Shown one piece after another: positions 1 to 8,039 of a stretch of DNA of 64,000 nt. The notes beneath the pieces are model-generated. The model saw only the letters and a list, made by a program, of their open reading frames with translations. It was not told where the DNA came from and ran no database searches. The position numbers and the translations under genes were made by a program. This DNA is from Hwangdonia lutea (GTDB lineage: Bacteria; Bacteroidota; Bacteroidia; Flavobacteriales; Flavobacteriaceae). Where the stretch lies: assembly GCF_032814565.1 (NCBI RefSeq), contig NZ_CP136521.1, positions 744,001-808,000 of the forward strand. Direction: 5' to 3'. Within the stretch, counting starts at the first letter, position 1, and each line of letters starts with the position of its first letter.

Positions 1-338
1 GATTTCGAAAATTCGTTAAAAGCCAATTGCGGGTCTTCATAAGTTCCTAAATTATTCTCATTGAATGATTTACCAAAATAAAACCCCAACATAAGAACAG
101 CAACTGCAGCAACCGATAGCCATTTGTAATTAAATGTACGTTTGGTTTTTAATGGCACGTCTTTAGTAAATTGTTCTTGTTGATTTACCAAAAAATAGTC
201 GAACATAGGTTTGTACATTTCTAAATGTGGCGCTACCGTGTTGCTTGTAAAATAGTTTTTCAACACCTGCTCTTCTTTTAGTGATGTCTCACCGTTCTCG
301 TATTTTTCCAGTAATTTTTCTATATTATTTAATACCAT
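1..338 (-). CDS. Probable anti-sigma factor, partial (C-terminus beyond window)
   Basis: The first 112 codons of a gene run off the left edge of the window. The N-terminal ~65 residues are polar and predicted cytoplasmic (ENGETSLKEEQ region), followed by one hydrophobic segment at about residues 73-88 and a short extracytoplasmic stretch. This is the layout of a single-span anti-sigma factor. Its ATG lies inside the last codons of the sigma gene upstream, overlapping by 14 bases, so the two are translationally coupled. Sigma plus adjacent single-span protein is the usual flavobacterial ECF pair. The role is inferred from size, layout and position; no diagnostic motif is seen in the visible part. 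Confidence 0.65.
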   Translation of the reverse strand, partial: MVLNNIEKLLEKYENGETSLKEEQVLKNYFTSNTVAPHLEMYKPMFDYFLVNQQEQFTKDVPLKTKRTFNYKWLSVAAVAVLMLGFYFGKSFNENNLGTYEDPQLAFNEFSK

Positions 339-834
339 AATTATGTGTATTAGTTAATTTTTCTCGTATCGTTTTTCTTGCTCTCGATAAGTTTACACGA
401 ACCGCTGTATTATTCATATCCAGCATTTTTGCAATCTCATCGTAATCGTATTCTTCTATATCTCGCAGCTGAATAATCATCCGTTGCTGTTCAGGCAACT
501 CTTCAATAATCTTCGCTACCCAATTCACACTATCATTTAACTCAACTTGTTTTTGTAACGCGGTTTCATTGGCTTCGTAATTACTATGCACAATTTTTAA
601 ATTCTGTGCCTGTTTCGATTTTAACTTATCAAAACAAAAATTCTTTGTCATCGTCATCGAAAAAGCCTCCACATTTTTATACTCAGCAATCTTCCTTTTA
701 TTATTCCACAGCTTCATCAAAATCTCTTGCGTGGCATCTTCCGCTTCCTCAGTCGATATCAGCAACCGTTTCGCTAACCGAAATACTTTATCCTTAAAAG
801 GCATTACAATATTTAAAAACTCTGTTTGAGTCAT
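325..834 (-). CDS. ECF-type RNA polymerase sigma factor
   Basis: A 169-residue protein with the two-domain organisation of group 4 sigma factors. Region 2 spans about residues 15-75 (the EEAEDATQEILMKLW segment binds core polymerase and the -10 region) and region 4 about residues 105-160 (a helix-turn-helix around DYDEIAKMLDMNNTAVRV, followed by SRARKTIREKL). It has no region 1 or 3, as expected for ECF proteins. It probably directs transcription of a small envelope-stress or uptake regulon, held inactive by the overlapping downstream membrane protein. The regulon cannot be read from this window. Start is the ATG at 834; a clear TAnnTTTG box is not visible just upstream. Confidence 0.93.
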   Translation of the reverse strand: MTQTEFLNIVMPFKDKVFRLAKRLLISTEEAEDATQEILMKLWNNKRKIAEYKNVEAFSMTMTKNFCFDKLKSKQAQNLKIVHSNYEANETALQKQVELNDSVNWVAKIIEELPEQQRMIIQLRDIEEYDYDEIAKMLDMNNTAVRVNLSRARKTIREKLTNTHNYGIK

Positions 835-1206
835 TTTGGTTTGGTTTAGTAAAACAACTTAGTTAGGGCTGTTTAATGTTACGACGAGCATCTATTTGTT
901 TTGTTACATTTCAACTTAAAATAAATAAATATTTGGGCGTAACCCTCCCCGATAGCTATCGGGGAGGGTCGGGCTTTCCGCTACAAGTCCTCGCTTCGTC
1001 CCGATAACTATCGGGACTCGCTGTGGGCTTTTCACTGCAATCCCTTACGCGGGCATACTTGTTAAGTTTCTGTAAAACGCCATATTTCAGCTTAATTTAC
1101 AAAAGCTATAAAATTACATTCAACAAAATTTCGAGTGTTTATTTTTAATTAAACAATAATGTAAGTAAATTTAGGGTTTTATAGACTACTTATATAAAAT
1201 AATGCT
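835..1206. other. Intergenic region between divergent genes, holding a structured repeat
   Basis: No gene is seen. The left half up to ~934 is AT-rich and should carry the promoter of the minus-strand sigma operon. The middle (935-1052) is a GC-richer palindromic repeat element described separately. The right part (1053-1206) is AT-rich again and should hold the promoter of the S41 protease gene. Confidence 0.7.
935..1052 (-). repeat. Structured dispersed intergenic element, copy 1
   Basis: Read on the minus strand this ~118-base element begins GCGTAAGGGATTG, contains AAAAGCCC, GAAGCGAG and GGAAAGCCCGACC, and ends TTACGCC, so its ends are roughly complementary. Two strong internal hairpins are visible: one around CCCGATAGTTATCGGG and one around CCCTCCCCGATAGCTATC with its inverse. 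A second copy sharing the same ordered blocks but different hairpin sequences lies at 51444-51565. It is far richer in GC than the flanks. I regard it as a dispersed repeat common in Flavobacteriaceae; whether it is a transcribed RNA or a mobile unit is unknown. Confidence 0.75.
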
Positions 1207-2706
1207 ATGCGACATATTAAAGCCCTAATTGCACTATTTATAGTTTCCTCTTTTACGGTAAGCTGTTTTGAAGATAACGACGACAACCAAATTTCTGCCA
1301 GCCAAATAAACGATTTTGTTTGGAAAGGCATGAATACGTTTTATCTTTATAAAGACGATGTGCCAGACCTCGCCAACGACAGGTTTACCTCAGATGGAGA
1401 TTATGCCAACTATCTAAACACATTTTCAACCCCCGAAGATTTGTTTGAAAGCCTTATACACCAACGCCAAACGGTTGATAGATTCAGTTGGATTGTTAAC
1501 GATTATATTGCTTTGGAGCAACTATTTAGCGGTATCATTACCAGCAATGGTATGGAATTTGGCATATTCCGTTTTTCATCAACCGATACAGATGTTTACG
1601 GTTATGTACGCTATGTTTTACCCAACACAAGTGCTGCGAGCCAAGGTGTTAAACGGGGCGATATTTTTTATGGCATAAACGGCACGCAACTTACCACGGA
1701 AAATTGGAGAACCCTTACCGGTGCAGAAAACTATACGATTAACTTAGGAACCTACAATGATAAAGGTACGCCACAAACTACCGACGATTCGGTTAACAAT
1801 ACCACACAAACCATAGCGCTATCTAAAGCACAATACACTGAAAACCCTGTTTTAATTAGTAACGTTTTAGATGTTGGCAGCAATAAAGTGGCTTATTTAA
1901 TGTACAATGGTTTTACAGGAACCGACCAATTTAACGCCGAATTAAACGATATTTTTGGAGCCTATAAAAGCGCAAATGCTACCGAATTGGTTCTCGATTT
2001 ACGATATAACCCTGGTGGCTCGGTAAATACCGCCATCTTACTTGCAAGCTTGATTACCGGTCAATTTACGGGCGAAGTTTTCAGTACAGAAGAATGGAAT
2101 GCCGAAATTCAGCAGGTTTTTGAAAACGAAGACCCAGAGTTATTAATAAACAGATTTGTTGATAATAACGAAGGGGCAGCCTTAAACAGCTTAAACTTAT
2201 CTCGGGTTTTTGTGCTTACAACAAACTCCAGCGCCTCGGCAAGCGAATTGATAATTAATAGCTTAGACCCCTATATTGAGGTGGTGCAAATTGGTACGAC
2301 CACAAGAGGAAAGTATCAAGCATCACGAACTTTATACGATTCCCCAAATTTTAGTCGCTCGGGAGCAAACCCAAGCCATACATACGCGATGCAACCACTT
2401 ATTTTTAAATCCTTAAACGTTAACGGTGTAACCGATTATTTTAACGGACTTTCTCCAAATGCCAATAATGTTGTGGGCGAAAGCATTCATAATTTAGGTG
2501 TTTTAGGAGATGAAAACGAAACGTTACTTGCAAGAGCCATTAGCATTATTGATGGCTCAGGAAAATTCCCAATAAGCACACCTTCTAAAAGCGAAAATCT
2601 TATAGATATTACGGGCAGTAGTAAAGATTTACTTCCGCTTACAAACGACATGTATACCGATAAAGAGATTCCTGATGAATTGATTAAAAGAATACTGTTT
2701 GAATAA
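1207..2706 (+). CDS. S41 family (C-terminal processing type) peptidase, lipoprotein
   Basis: The 499-residue protein starts with a lipoprotein signal peptide (hydrophobic run ending in VSC at about residue 20), so it is probably membrane-anchored in the envelope. A PDZ-like segment covers roughly residues 110-190 (YVLPNTSAASQGVKRGDIF, GINGTQL). The S41 protease domain follows: LDLRYNPGG near residue 265, the nucleophile serine in NSSASASEL near 342 and the probable partner lysine in TTTRGKYQ near 367. It is therefore likely an active Ser/Lys endopeptidase acting on envelope proteins. Its stop codon overlaps the start of the next gene by 8 bases, implying cotranscription, although the two functions have no obvious link. 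Substrate unknown. Confidence 0.88.
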   Translation: MRHIKALIALFIVSSFTVSCFEDNDDNQISASQINDFVWKGMNTFYLYKDDVPDLANDRFTSDGDYANYLNTFSTPEDLFESLIHQRQTVDRFSWIVNDYIALEQLFSGIITSNGMEFGIFRFSSTDTDVYGYVRYVLPNTSAASQGVKRGDIFYGINGTQLTTENWRTLTGAENYTINLGTYNDKGTPQTTDDSVNNTTQTIALSKAQYTENPVLISNVLDVGSNKVAYLMYNGFTGTDQFNAELNDIFGAYKSANATELVLDLRYNPGGSVNTAILLASLITGQFTGEVFSTEEWNAEIQQVFENEDPELLINRFVDNNEGAALNSLNLSRVFVLTTNSSASASELIINSLDPYIEVVQIGTTTRGKYQASRTLYDSPNFSRSGANPSHTYAMQPLIFKSLNVNGVTDYFNGLSPNANNVVGESIHNLGVLGDENETLLARAISIIDGSGKFPISTPSKSENLIDITGSSKDLLPLTNDMYTDKEIPDELIKRILFE

Positions 2707-3415
2707 GCACAAAACCTATTTTAACTGGAGCACGGGCAAAGACTCCGCTTTAGCGTTATATCATTTATTAAAAGACGAACGCTTCTCGGTCGAAGAGTTA
2801 ATTACCACAATAAACAGCCATTACAATCGGGTATCGATGCACGGGTTACGAAAAGAGTTGCTCGTAGCGCAAACCGATGCCCTAAACATTCCGGCCAGTA
2901 TAATCGAGCTCCCCGAAATGCCAAGTATGGAAATTTATGAGCAGAAAATGCTGGAAACCGTTTCCCGATTAAAAAGCAAAGGTTTTACCCACAGTGCTTT
3001 TGGCGATATTTTTCTTGAAGATTTAAAACGCTATCGCGAAAAGCAACTCGCCAAACGGAATATAAAAACCGTATTTCCGCTTTGGAAAAGAGATACAAAA
3101 GAATTACTGAATGAGTTTTTAGATTTAGGTTTTAAAACCATTGTGGTTTGTGCCAATTCTAAATATTTTGATGAAGATTTTGTGGGCACTGTGATTGATA
3201 AAAATTTTATCGATAACCTACCAAAAGATGTTGACCCCTGTGGCGAAAATGGTGAATTCCACACCTTTTGTTTTGATGGTCCTATTTTCAATAACCCGAT
3301 TCCTTTTAAAATTGGCGAGAAAGTATATCGTGAATATGATGCACCCAAAACAGATGGTTCAATTTGCGAAGGCGATAAATATGGCGTTTGGTATTGCGAT
3401 TTGATGCCGACGTAA
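2699..3415 (+). CDS. Dph6-like PP-loop ATP pyrophosphatase (diphthine-ammonia ligase family)
   Basis: A 238-residue protein of the adenine nucleotide alpha-hydrolase-like fold. The PP-loop is STGKDSALALYHL at about residues 11-23 (variant of SGGKDS). The family hallmark DPCGENGEFHTF lies near residue 178. In eukaryotes and archaea relatives make diphthamide; bacteria lack diphthamide on EF-G, so the bacterial members are generally listed as diphthine-ammonia ligase-like proteins of unproven substrate. The start is a TTG inside the end of the upstream S41 gene, since no ATG occurs before the PP-loop. Gene ends just before a palindrome shared with the convergent btuB-like gene. Confidence 0.85.
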   Translation: MNKHKTYFNWSTGKDSALALYHLLKDERFSVEELITTINSHYNRVSMHGLRKELLVAQTDALNIPASIIELPEMPSMEIYEQKMLETVSRLKSKGFTHSAFGDIFLEDLKRYREKQLAKRNIKTVFPLWKRDTKELLNEFLDLGFKTIVVCANSKYFDEDFVGTVIDKNFIDNLPKDVDPCGENGEFHTFCFDGPIFNNPIPFKIGEKVYREYDAPKTDGSICEGDKYGVWYCDLMPT

Positions 3416-3422
3416 AGTTTAT

Positions 3423-3455
3423 AGACCTGTCAGGTTTTTAAAACCTGACAGGTCT
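3423..3455. repeat. 33-base palindrome, copy 1 (possible bidirectional terminator)
   Basis: Inverted repeat with arms AGACCTGTCAGGTTTT and AAACCTGACAGGTCT, nearly perfect. It sits between two convergent genes, where it could end transcription from both sides. Near-identical copies lie at 6900-6932 and 51374-51406. Confidence 0.85.
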
Positions 3456-3464
3456 TTGATTATG

Positions 3465-5333
3465 CTACAAATTAACATTTAACCCTAAATTTACATTTCT
3501 ACCTTTTGTAGTGTATCCTAAAATTTCAAAATAATCTTCGTTAAACACATTGGTTACACTTGCAAAAAGCTTCACCTTATTTTTAATGATTTTCTGACTA
3601 AAGTATAAATCAATCAACGAAAAAGACTCTAATTCTTCATTTGCAAAAGTTGAAAAATTGGTATCCGTTCTACTTCCTACAAATTGATAATTCACGGAGG
3701 CATACGTGTTATCACAAAAATTGTAACCTAAACTTGCATTGGCTTTATGCTTCGGGATACGCAAACGCACCCCATCTTTCAATTCAGTAAATGTATAATT
3801 GGCACTGAGTGTTACATCTGTAATCGTTTTCAATTCAGCTTCAACCTCAAACCCATGAACCGTCGCATCTTCCGTGGCATTTTCATAAGCTGTTGTGTAA
3901 ATTATCGTGTTTTCTTCTTTTCTGTTAAAGTAAACGCCATTTACCCGAAATCCGTTTCTATTCGAAAATTCCAATCCACCTTCAATCGTTACATTTTCCT
4001 CGGGTTTTAAATCAGGGTTAGCTCCAAAAAAACCGAATAACTGCGATAAATTGGGCGCAATAAACGAAGTCGCATACGAGCCAAAAATCTTGGCATATCC
4101 GGAGTTCACGGGCATACTAAACGACGGATTTAAGCTGTAAACCAACTGCGAACCATACGCACTGTGGTTATTAAATCGCGTTCCTGCATTAATGTTCAAT
4201 CCAAAATCCGATACATAAACCACATTCAAATACGGGTCAGTATTGGTGTAACTTTCTTCGTCGGCAAACTTACTTTTGTAATCGGAATAATTCACCCCAA
4301 TAATCGTATAAAACGTTTCATTAAACACATATTTGTTAAAGGCGTCAACCACAAAACTTTCGGCTTCGTTAATCGATCCAAATTCAGAAATGGTTTCTCT
4401 ATTTATTTTAGAGTACGCTGCATTAATTTGAATACTTCCTTTTTCATAACTAAACTTTGGCGCTATCCCGAAACGTGCCTGTTCCGAAATATATTTATCG
4501 TTGGTATCAGCAAAGGTGTAGGTTGGCGCCGGAAACCCATCAATATCGGTTTTAAACTTATCGTAACTGGCAAAAGCATCAAGCTGTATAGCATCGCTAA
4601 TCTCGTAACCCAATTTTAGGTTGGTATTAAATCTTGAAAACGGATCTTTTTCAGCATTATCCGCTTTTGCAGCCGATAAACCATCCGCATACCGATTGCC
4701 AAAACTAGCCAAATAGCTAAACTTGTTTAAACTGCCGTTAACCGACACATTGTTGGTAAAACTAGCGCCGTTATAATTCAAATCATCTTGGGTTTGATTG
4801 GTACCCACAACCGTTAAAAAACTGCCTGAAATTTGTTTTAACGATGCTTTTTTAGTGGTAATATTAATTACTGCAGTGGCCGCGGCATTGCCGTAAAGCG
4901 TACTTGCGGCACCTTTAATAATTTCGATGGATTCAACGGTGTTTAAATCTAACAAACGTAAATCCAATTCGTTATTTACCAAGGAAGGATCGTTTACTTG
5001 CAAACCGTCAATTAGTACTAAAACCTGCCGGTTATTTCCGCCTCTAATGAATCCAGAAATATTTTGCCCTTCAACACTTCTACTGCCGTTAATTTCAATA
5101 CCACTTTTGGTGTTAATTAACTCAGAAATACTTCTACCTTGATTATTTTCTATTTCTTTTTTTGAAATTTTAATAACCATTTTTCCCGAGTTTTCACGTT
5201 TAAGTTTAAAACGCGAATCGGTAACCACAACTTCGTCCAGTTGCTCTACTTTTGTTGAATCGACTTTTTGTTGTGCAAAACCAACCATTGATAATCCTAA
5301 ATAAAGGATACCAAAAACATTTACTTTTTTCAT
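3465..5333 (-). CDS. btuB: TonB-dependent outer-membrane receptor for cobalamin (BtuB-like)
   Basis: The 622-residue protein has a signal peptide (residues ~1-20, ending GFAQQ), a likely TonB box around LDEVVVTDSR, an N-terminal plug domain (about 45-155: IRGGNNRQVLVLIDGLQVND, IEIIKGAASTLYGNAA) and a C-terminal 22-strand-type beta barrel ending LGLNVNL. It is the length of BtuB (about 600), shorter than SusC-type receptors. Substrate assignment rests mainly on the cobalamin riboswitch in its 5' leader and on the divergent binding protein-permease-ATPase operon. It should bind B12 at the cell surface and import it using TonB energy. Expression is predicted to fall when intracellular cobalamin is high. 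Confidence 0.9.
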   Translation of the reverse strand: MKKVNVFGILYLGLSMVGFAQQKVDSTKVEQLDEVVVTDSRFKLKRENSGKMVIKISKKEIENNQGRSISELINTKSGIEINGSRSVEGQNISGFIRGGNNRQVLVLIDGLQVNDPSLVNNELDLRLLDLNTVESIEIIKGAASTLYGNAAATAVINITTKKASLKQISGSFLTVVGTNQTQDDLNYNGASFTNNVSVNGSLNKFSYLASFGNRYADGLSAAKADNAEKDPFSRFNTNLKLGYEISDAIQLDAFASYDKFKTDIDGFPAPTYTFADTNDKYISEQARFGIAPKFSYEKGSIQINAAYSKINRETISEFGSINEAESFVVDAFNKYVFNETFYTIIGVNYSDYKSKFADEESYTNTDPYLNVVYVSDFGLNINAGTRFNNHSAYGSQLVYSLNPSFSMPVNSGYAKIFGSYATSFIAPNLSQLFGFFGANPDLKPEENVTIEGGLEFSNRNGFRVNGVYFNRKEENTIIYTTAYENATEDATVHGFEVEAELKTITDVTLSANYTFTELKDGVRLRIPKHKANASLGYNFCDNTYASVNYQFVGSRTDTNFSTFANEELESFSLIDLYFSQKIIKNKVKLFASVTNVFNEDYFEILGYTTKGRNVNLGLNVNL

Positions 5334-5412
5334 TTTAATGATTAATTACTCGGAATAGCATGACATATCACACCAAAACTTTTATCCCGAAAGTTTGACT
5401 TATTTGTTTTGA

Positions 5413-5636
5413 AAATGGCAGGTCTCCTGACTTGCGTCTTCATGCTGGTCTTCCCAAAGATTACTCTTCAGTGACATCGAAGTTTAACACGAAGCTTTAT
5501 AGCTCACAGTTGCGGGAACAGTTCTGGACTTAACGAATTACGATTTGTTAATTACGATTTTTGAATTATTACTCATCAAAATCGTAAATCTAAAATCTGC
5601 AATCGTAAATCATTGCACCAGATTCCCTTTTAATTC
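5413..5636 (-). promoter_or_regulatory. Cobalamin (adenosylcobalamin-type) riboswitch
   Basis: On the minus strand the leader of the btuB-like gene contains, in order, AAAAGGGAATCTGGTGCAA (5636-5613), GTCCAGAACTGTTCCCGC and AACTGTGAGC (5529-5503), GGGAAG, and the B12 box AAGTCAGGAGACCTGCC (5433-5417). These are the conserved core segments of the Cobalamin riboswitch family in the correct order. Between the GGTGCAA and TCC segments lies an ~83-base AT-rich insertion that is not part of the usual core. Downstream, 5400-5334 carries an AT-rich hairpin (AAACTTT/AAAGTTT) and the start region of btuB, so translational control is likely, but the expression platform is not resolved. Confidence 0.95.
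5530..5612. repeat. Inverted-repeat insertion inside the riboswitch
   Basis: This ~83-base AT-rich stretch carries ATTACGATTT twice on the plus strand (near 5538 and 5552) and then the inverse, AATCGTAAAT, twice (near 5580 and 5601). The two pairs can form a long stem or alternative stems. It interrupts the riboswitch between the GGTGCAA segment and the TCC that normally follows after a short loop. Confidence 0.8.
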
Positions 5637-5672
5637 TTTTCAGTGAAAACTGAATGAAACCAAATTTCGCTG

Positions 5673-5680
5673 CAAAAATA
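5673..5680 (-). promoter_or_regulatory. -7 promoter box for riboswitch/btuB transcript
   Basis: TATTTTTG on the minus strand, an exact match to the Bacteroidota TAnnTTTG box, about 40 bases upstream of the first riboswitch core segment. No clear -33 TTTG is seen. It lies inside the longest reading frame of the divergent gene and argues against that gene starting at the ATG at 5654. Confidence 0.6.
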
Positions 5681-5721
5681 AACATTCTCTCGATTGTTTA
5701 TATTAAAACTTTAAATAATAT

Positions 5722-5729
5722 TACTTTTG
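5722..5729 (+). promoter_or_regulatory. -7 promoter box for the B12 transport operon
   Basis: TACTTTTG matches TAnnTTTG exactly, about 20 bases before the chosen TTG start at 5750, which would give a very short leader. A TTG at 5694-5696 may be a -33 element, with somewhat long spacing. No riboswitch core is present on this strand. Confidence 0.5.
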
Positions 5730-5749
5730 AAACTAATAAAGCACAAGCC

Positions 5750-6892
5750 TTGAAAAAAGCCATCTTTTTTTTATTTACAATCTTCGTTTTTTCTTGTAAA
5801 AATGAAACTGCCAAACCTATTGCAAAACCTGTTGACGGGCATCAACTTGAATTAAAATATGCCAAAGGGTTTTCGGTGACAGACTATTCAACGTTTAAGG
5901 TATTAAACATTAAAAACCCATGGCCCGATTCTGAAAAAAGCTATCGTTACGTTTTAATCAATAAAGAAAATGCGGCTAAAACAACCTTTGTGAAAGATGA
6001 ATTTGATGGTATTATTATTAATCCCATAAAAAAAATAGTGGTGACCTCAACCACACATATTCCCGCTTTAGAATTATTAAATGCCGAAGAAACGTTAGTT
6101 GGATTTCCTGGAACGGATTTTATTTCTTCTGAAAAAATAAGAATGCGAATTGACGAAGGAAAAATAAGGGAACTTGGTAAGAACGAAAGTATAAATACCG
6201 AGGTTTTATTAAGTTTAAACCCCAATGTGGTTATTGGCTTTGGTATTGACGGCAATAACAAAACCTTTGAAACCATAAAAAAATCTGGTATTCCTGTAAT
6301 TTACAATGGCGACTGGGTTGAAGATTCGCCTTTGGCAAAAGCCGAATGGATTAAGTTTTTTGGAACACTTTACCATAAAGAAAAAGAAGCCGATTCTATT
6401 TTTAATACCATTGAAAAAAATTATTTGGAAGCAAAAAAACTAGCACAAACCGTAAAAAACAAACCCACGATTTTAAGTGGTGCTATGCATAGCGATATTT
6501 GGTATTTACCAAACGGCACGAGTACCGAAGCACAACTTTTAAAAGATGCCAACACCAATTATCTATGGCAAAACAGCCAAGGTTCCGGAAGTTTAAAACT
6601 TAGTTTTGAAACTGTTTTCACAAAAGCCAAAGATGCTGATATTTGGATAAACCCTTCAAATTACACCAGTTTAAAAGCGCTTGAAAACTCAAGTTCGCAC
6701 AACACCATGTTTAGCGCATTTATAAATAAAAACATATATACCATTACCAATACCACTGGAAAAACAGGTGGTGTATTGTATTATGAATTAGGTTTCGCCA
6801 GACCTGATTTGGTATTAAAGGATCTTATTAAAATCTGTCATCCAGAACTACTAAAAGACTACAAACCATTCTTTTTTAAACCCTTAGAATAA
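5750..6892 (+). CDS. btuF: Cobalamin-binding periplasmic lipoprotein (BtuF-like)
   Basis: A substrate-binding protein of the iron-siderophore/cobalamin class (two-lobed fold joined by a helix). The open frame extends back to an ATG at 5654, but that would put 32 residues before a perfect lipoprotein signal (KKAIFFLFTIFVFSC) and place btuB promoter DNA inside the gene; I therefore choose the TTG at 5750, giving 380 residues. After the lipobox Cys, features typical of the family include IVVTSTTHIPALELL, GFPGTDF, VLLSLNPNVVIGF and a C-terminal GGVLYYELGFARPDLVLKDL. It should deliver B12 from the outer-membrane receptor to the permease encoded 63 bases downstream. Ligand assigned from context; a siderophore is possible. 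Confidence 0.85.
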   Translation: MKKAIFFLFTIFVFSCKNETAKPIAKPVDGHQLELKYAKGFSVTDYSTFKVLNIKNPWPDSEKSYRYVLINKENAAKTTFVKDEFDGIIINPIKKIVVTSTTHIPALELLNAEETLVGFPGTDFISSEKIRMRIDEGKIRELGKNESINTEVLLSLNPNVVIGFGIDGNNKTFETIKKSGIPVIYNGDWVEDSPLAKAEWIKFFGTLYHKEKEADSIFNTIEKNYLEAKKLAQTVKNKPTILSGAMHSDIWYLPNGTSTEAQLLKDANTNYLWQNSQGSGSLKLSFETVFTKAKDADIWINPSNYTSLKALENSSSHNTMFSAFINKNIYTITNTTGKTGGVLYYELGFARPDLVLKDLIKICHPELLKDYKPFFFKPLE

Positions 6893-6899
6893 AACCAAA

Positions 6900-6932
6900 A
6901 GACCTGTCAGGTTTTTGAAACCTGACAGGTCT
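6900..6932. repeat. 33-base palindrome, copy 2
   Basis: Same inverted repeat as at 3423-3455, with one base changed in the loop (TTTTTGAAA). It sits between the binding-protein gene and the permease gene of one operon, where it may trim or attenuate the transcript. Confidence 0.85.
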
Positions 6933-6955
6933 AACAGAAAGTATATTTTTGTAAA

Positions 6956-7981
6956 ATGACCTTAAGTTATAAATATTCGTTCCTAGCACTTACCCTCATA
7001 TTGATTTTGTGTTTTTTCGTAAACATAAGTTTAGGTTCGGTTTATATCCCAATAAAAGCCGTTTTTAATAGCCTTGTTGGAAGTGCAACAGAGCAAGATG
7101 CATGGCAACATATTATTACCAATTACAGATTACCAAAGGCTTTAACGGCCATTTTAGTCGGTTCCGGTTTGGGCATTTCAGGCCTTTTAATGCAAACACT
7201 TTTTAGAAATCCGTTAGCCGGTCCATTTGTATTGGGTATAAGCTCGGGCGCAAGTTTAGGTGTCGCGCTAATTATTTTAGGCACTGGTTTGTTTGGTGGA
7301 GTTTTCGCATCGTTATTCATATCGAAATGGAGCGTTGTAATCGCAGCAAGTTTAGGTAGTTTTTTAGTGCTTATAGCGGTTTTGGTGGTTTCCATTAAAG
7401 TGCGCGATACCATGGCTATTCTTATTATCGGCCTCATGTTTGCCAGTATCACGGCTGCAATTGTTAGTGTACTTTCTTATTTTGGATCTGCCGAACAATT
7501 ACAGCAATACATTTTTTGGGGCTTTGGAAGCCTCGGTAATTTATCGTGGTACGAGTTGTTTGTTTTTTCAGTCATATTTTGTTTGGGCATCTTGTTAAGT
7601 ATCATTTCCATCAAATCCTTAAACACATTACTTTTAGGCGAAAATTACGCGATAAGTTTAGGATTGAATATTAAAAGAAGTCGGTTAATTATTATTGCCG
7701 CCACAAGTTTATTGGCAGGAACCATTACTGCTTTTGCAGGCCCTATTGCGTTTATTGGTTTGGCTATTCCGCACATTACACGGCAAGTTTTTAACACCTC
7801 AAACCACAAAATATTATTACCGGCCGTATTTTTGTTTGGTGCGGTCGTTATGCTAATTTGCGATAGTATAGCCCAATTACCTAATAGCGATTACACCTTG
7901 CCCATTAATGCCATAACATCTTTAATTGGTGCTCCGGTTGTAATTTGGTTATTGGTTAGAAAACGGAAAATGGTGTTTTAA
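6956..7981 (+). CDS. btuC: FecCD-family ABC permease (BtuC-like)
   Basis: A 341-residue polytopic membrane protein of the FecCD/BtuC family with about ten membrane segments. Family marks seen are the N-terminal YRLPKALTAILVGSGLGISG, the LMQTLFRNPLAGPFVLGISSGASLG stretch (given here in part; it begins near residue 79), and the C-terminal coupling-helix region GPIAFIGLAIPHITR near residue 262. Two copies form the channel that moves B12 across the inner membrane, powered by the ATPase encoded next. A TATTTTTG sequence ends only 4 bases before the ATG; if used it would give an almost leaderless transcript. Confidence 0.92.
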   Translation: MTLSYKYSFLALTLILILCFFVNISLGSVYIPIKAVFNSLVGSATEQDAWQHIITNYRLPKALTAILVGSGLGISGLLMQTLFRNPLAGPFVLGISSGASLGVALIILGTGLFGGVFASLFISKWSVVIAASLGSFLVLIAVLVVSIKVRDTMAILIIGLMFASITAAIVSVLSYFGSAEQLQQYIFWGFGSLGNLSWYELFVFSVIFCLGILLSIISIKSLNTLLLGENYAISLGLNIKRSRLIIIAATSLLAGTITAFAGPIAFIGLAIPHITRQVFNTSNHKILLPAVFLFGAVVMLICDSIAQLPNSDYTLPINAITSLIGAPVVIWLLVRKRKMVF

Positions 7982-8039
7982 AAAGTTAGAAGATGGAAAT
8001 TAGAAGCACGAAGTTTTATTACATCTAAGCTTGAAATTT

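Noticed and set aside
935-1052. CRISPR-like or rRNA-like structure because of repeated hairpins
   Set aside because: There is no regular repeat-spacer spacing and no rRNA or tRNA core; the hairpins belong to one dispersed element with a second copy at 51444.
4164-4619. 151-residue plus-strand open frame inside the btuB-like gene
   Set aside because: Antisense to the TonB receptor barrel; odd composition, no recognisable domain.
5654-5749. 32-residue N-terminal extension of the B12-binding protein
   Set aside because: It would place residues before a complete lipoprotein signal and overlap the divergent promoter of the riboswitch transcript.
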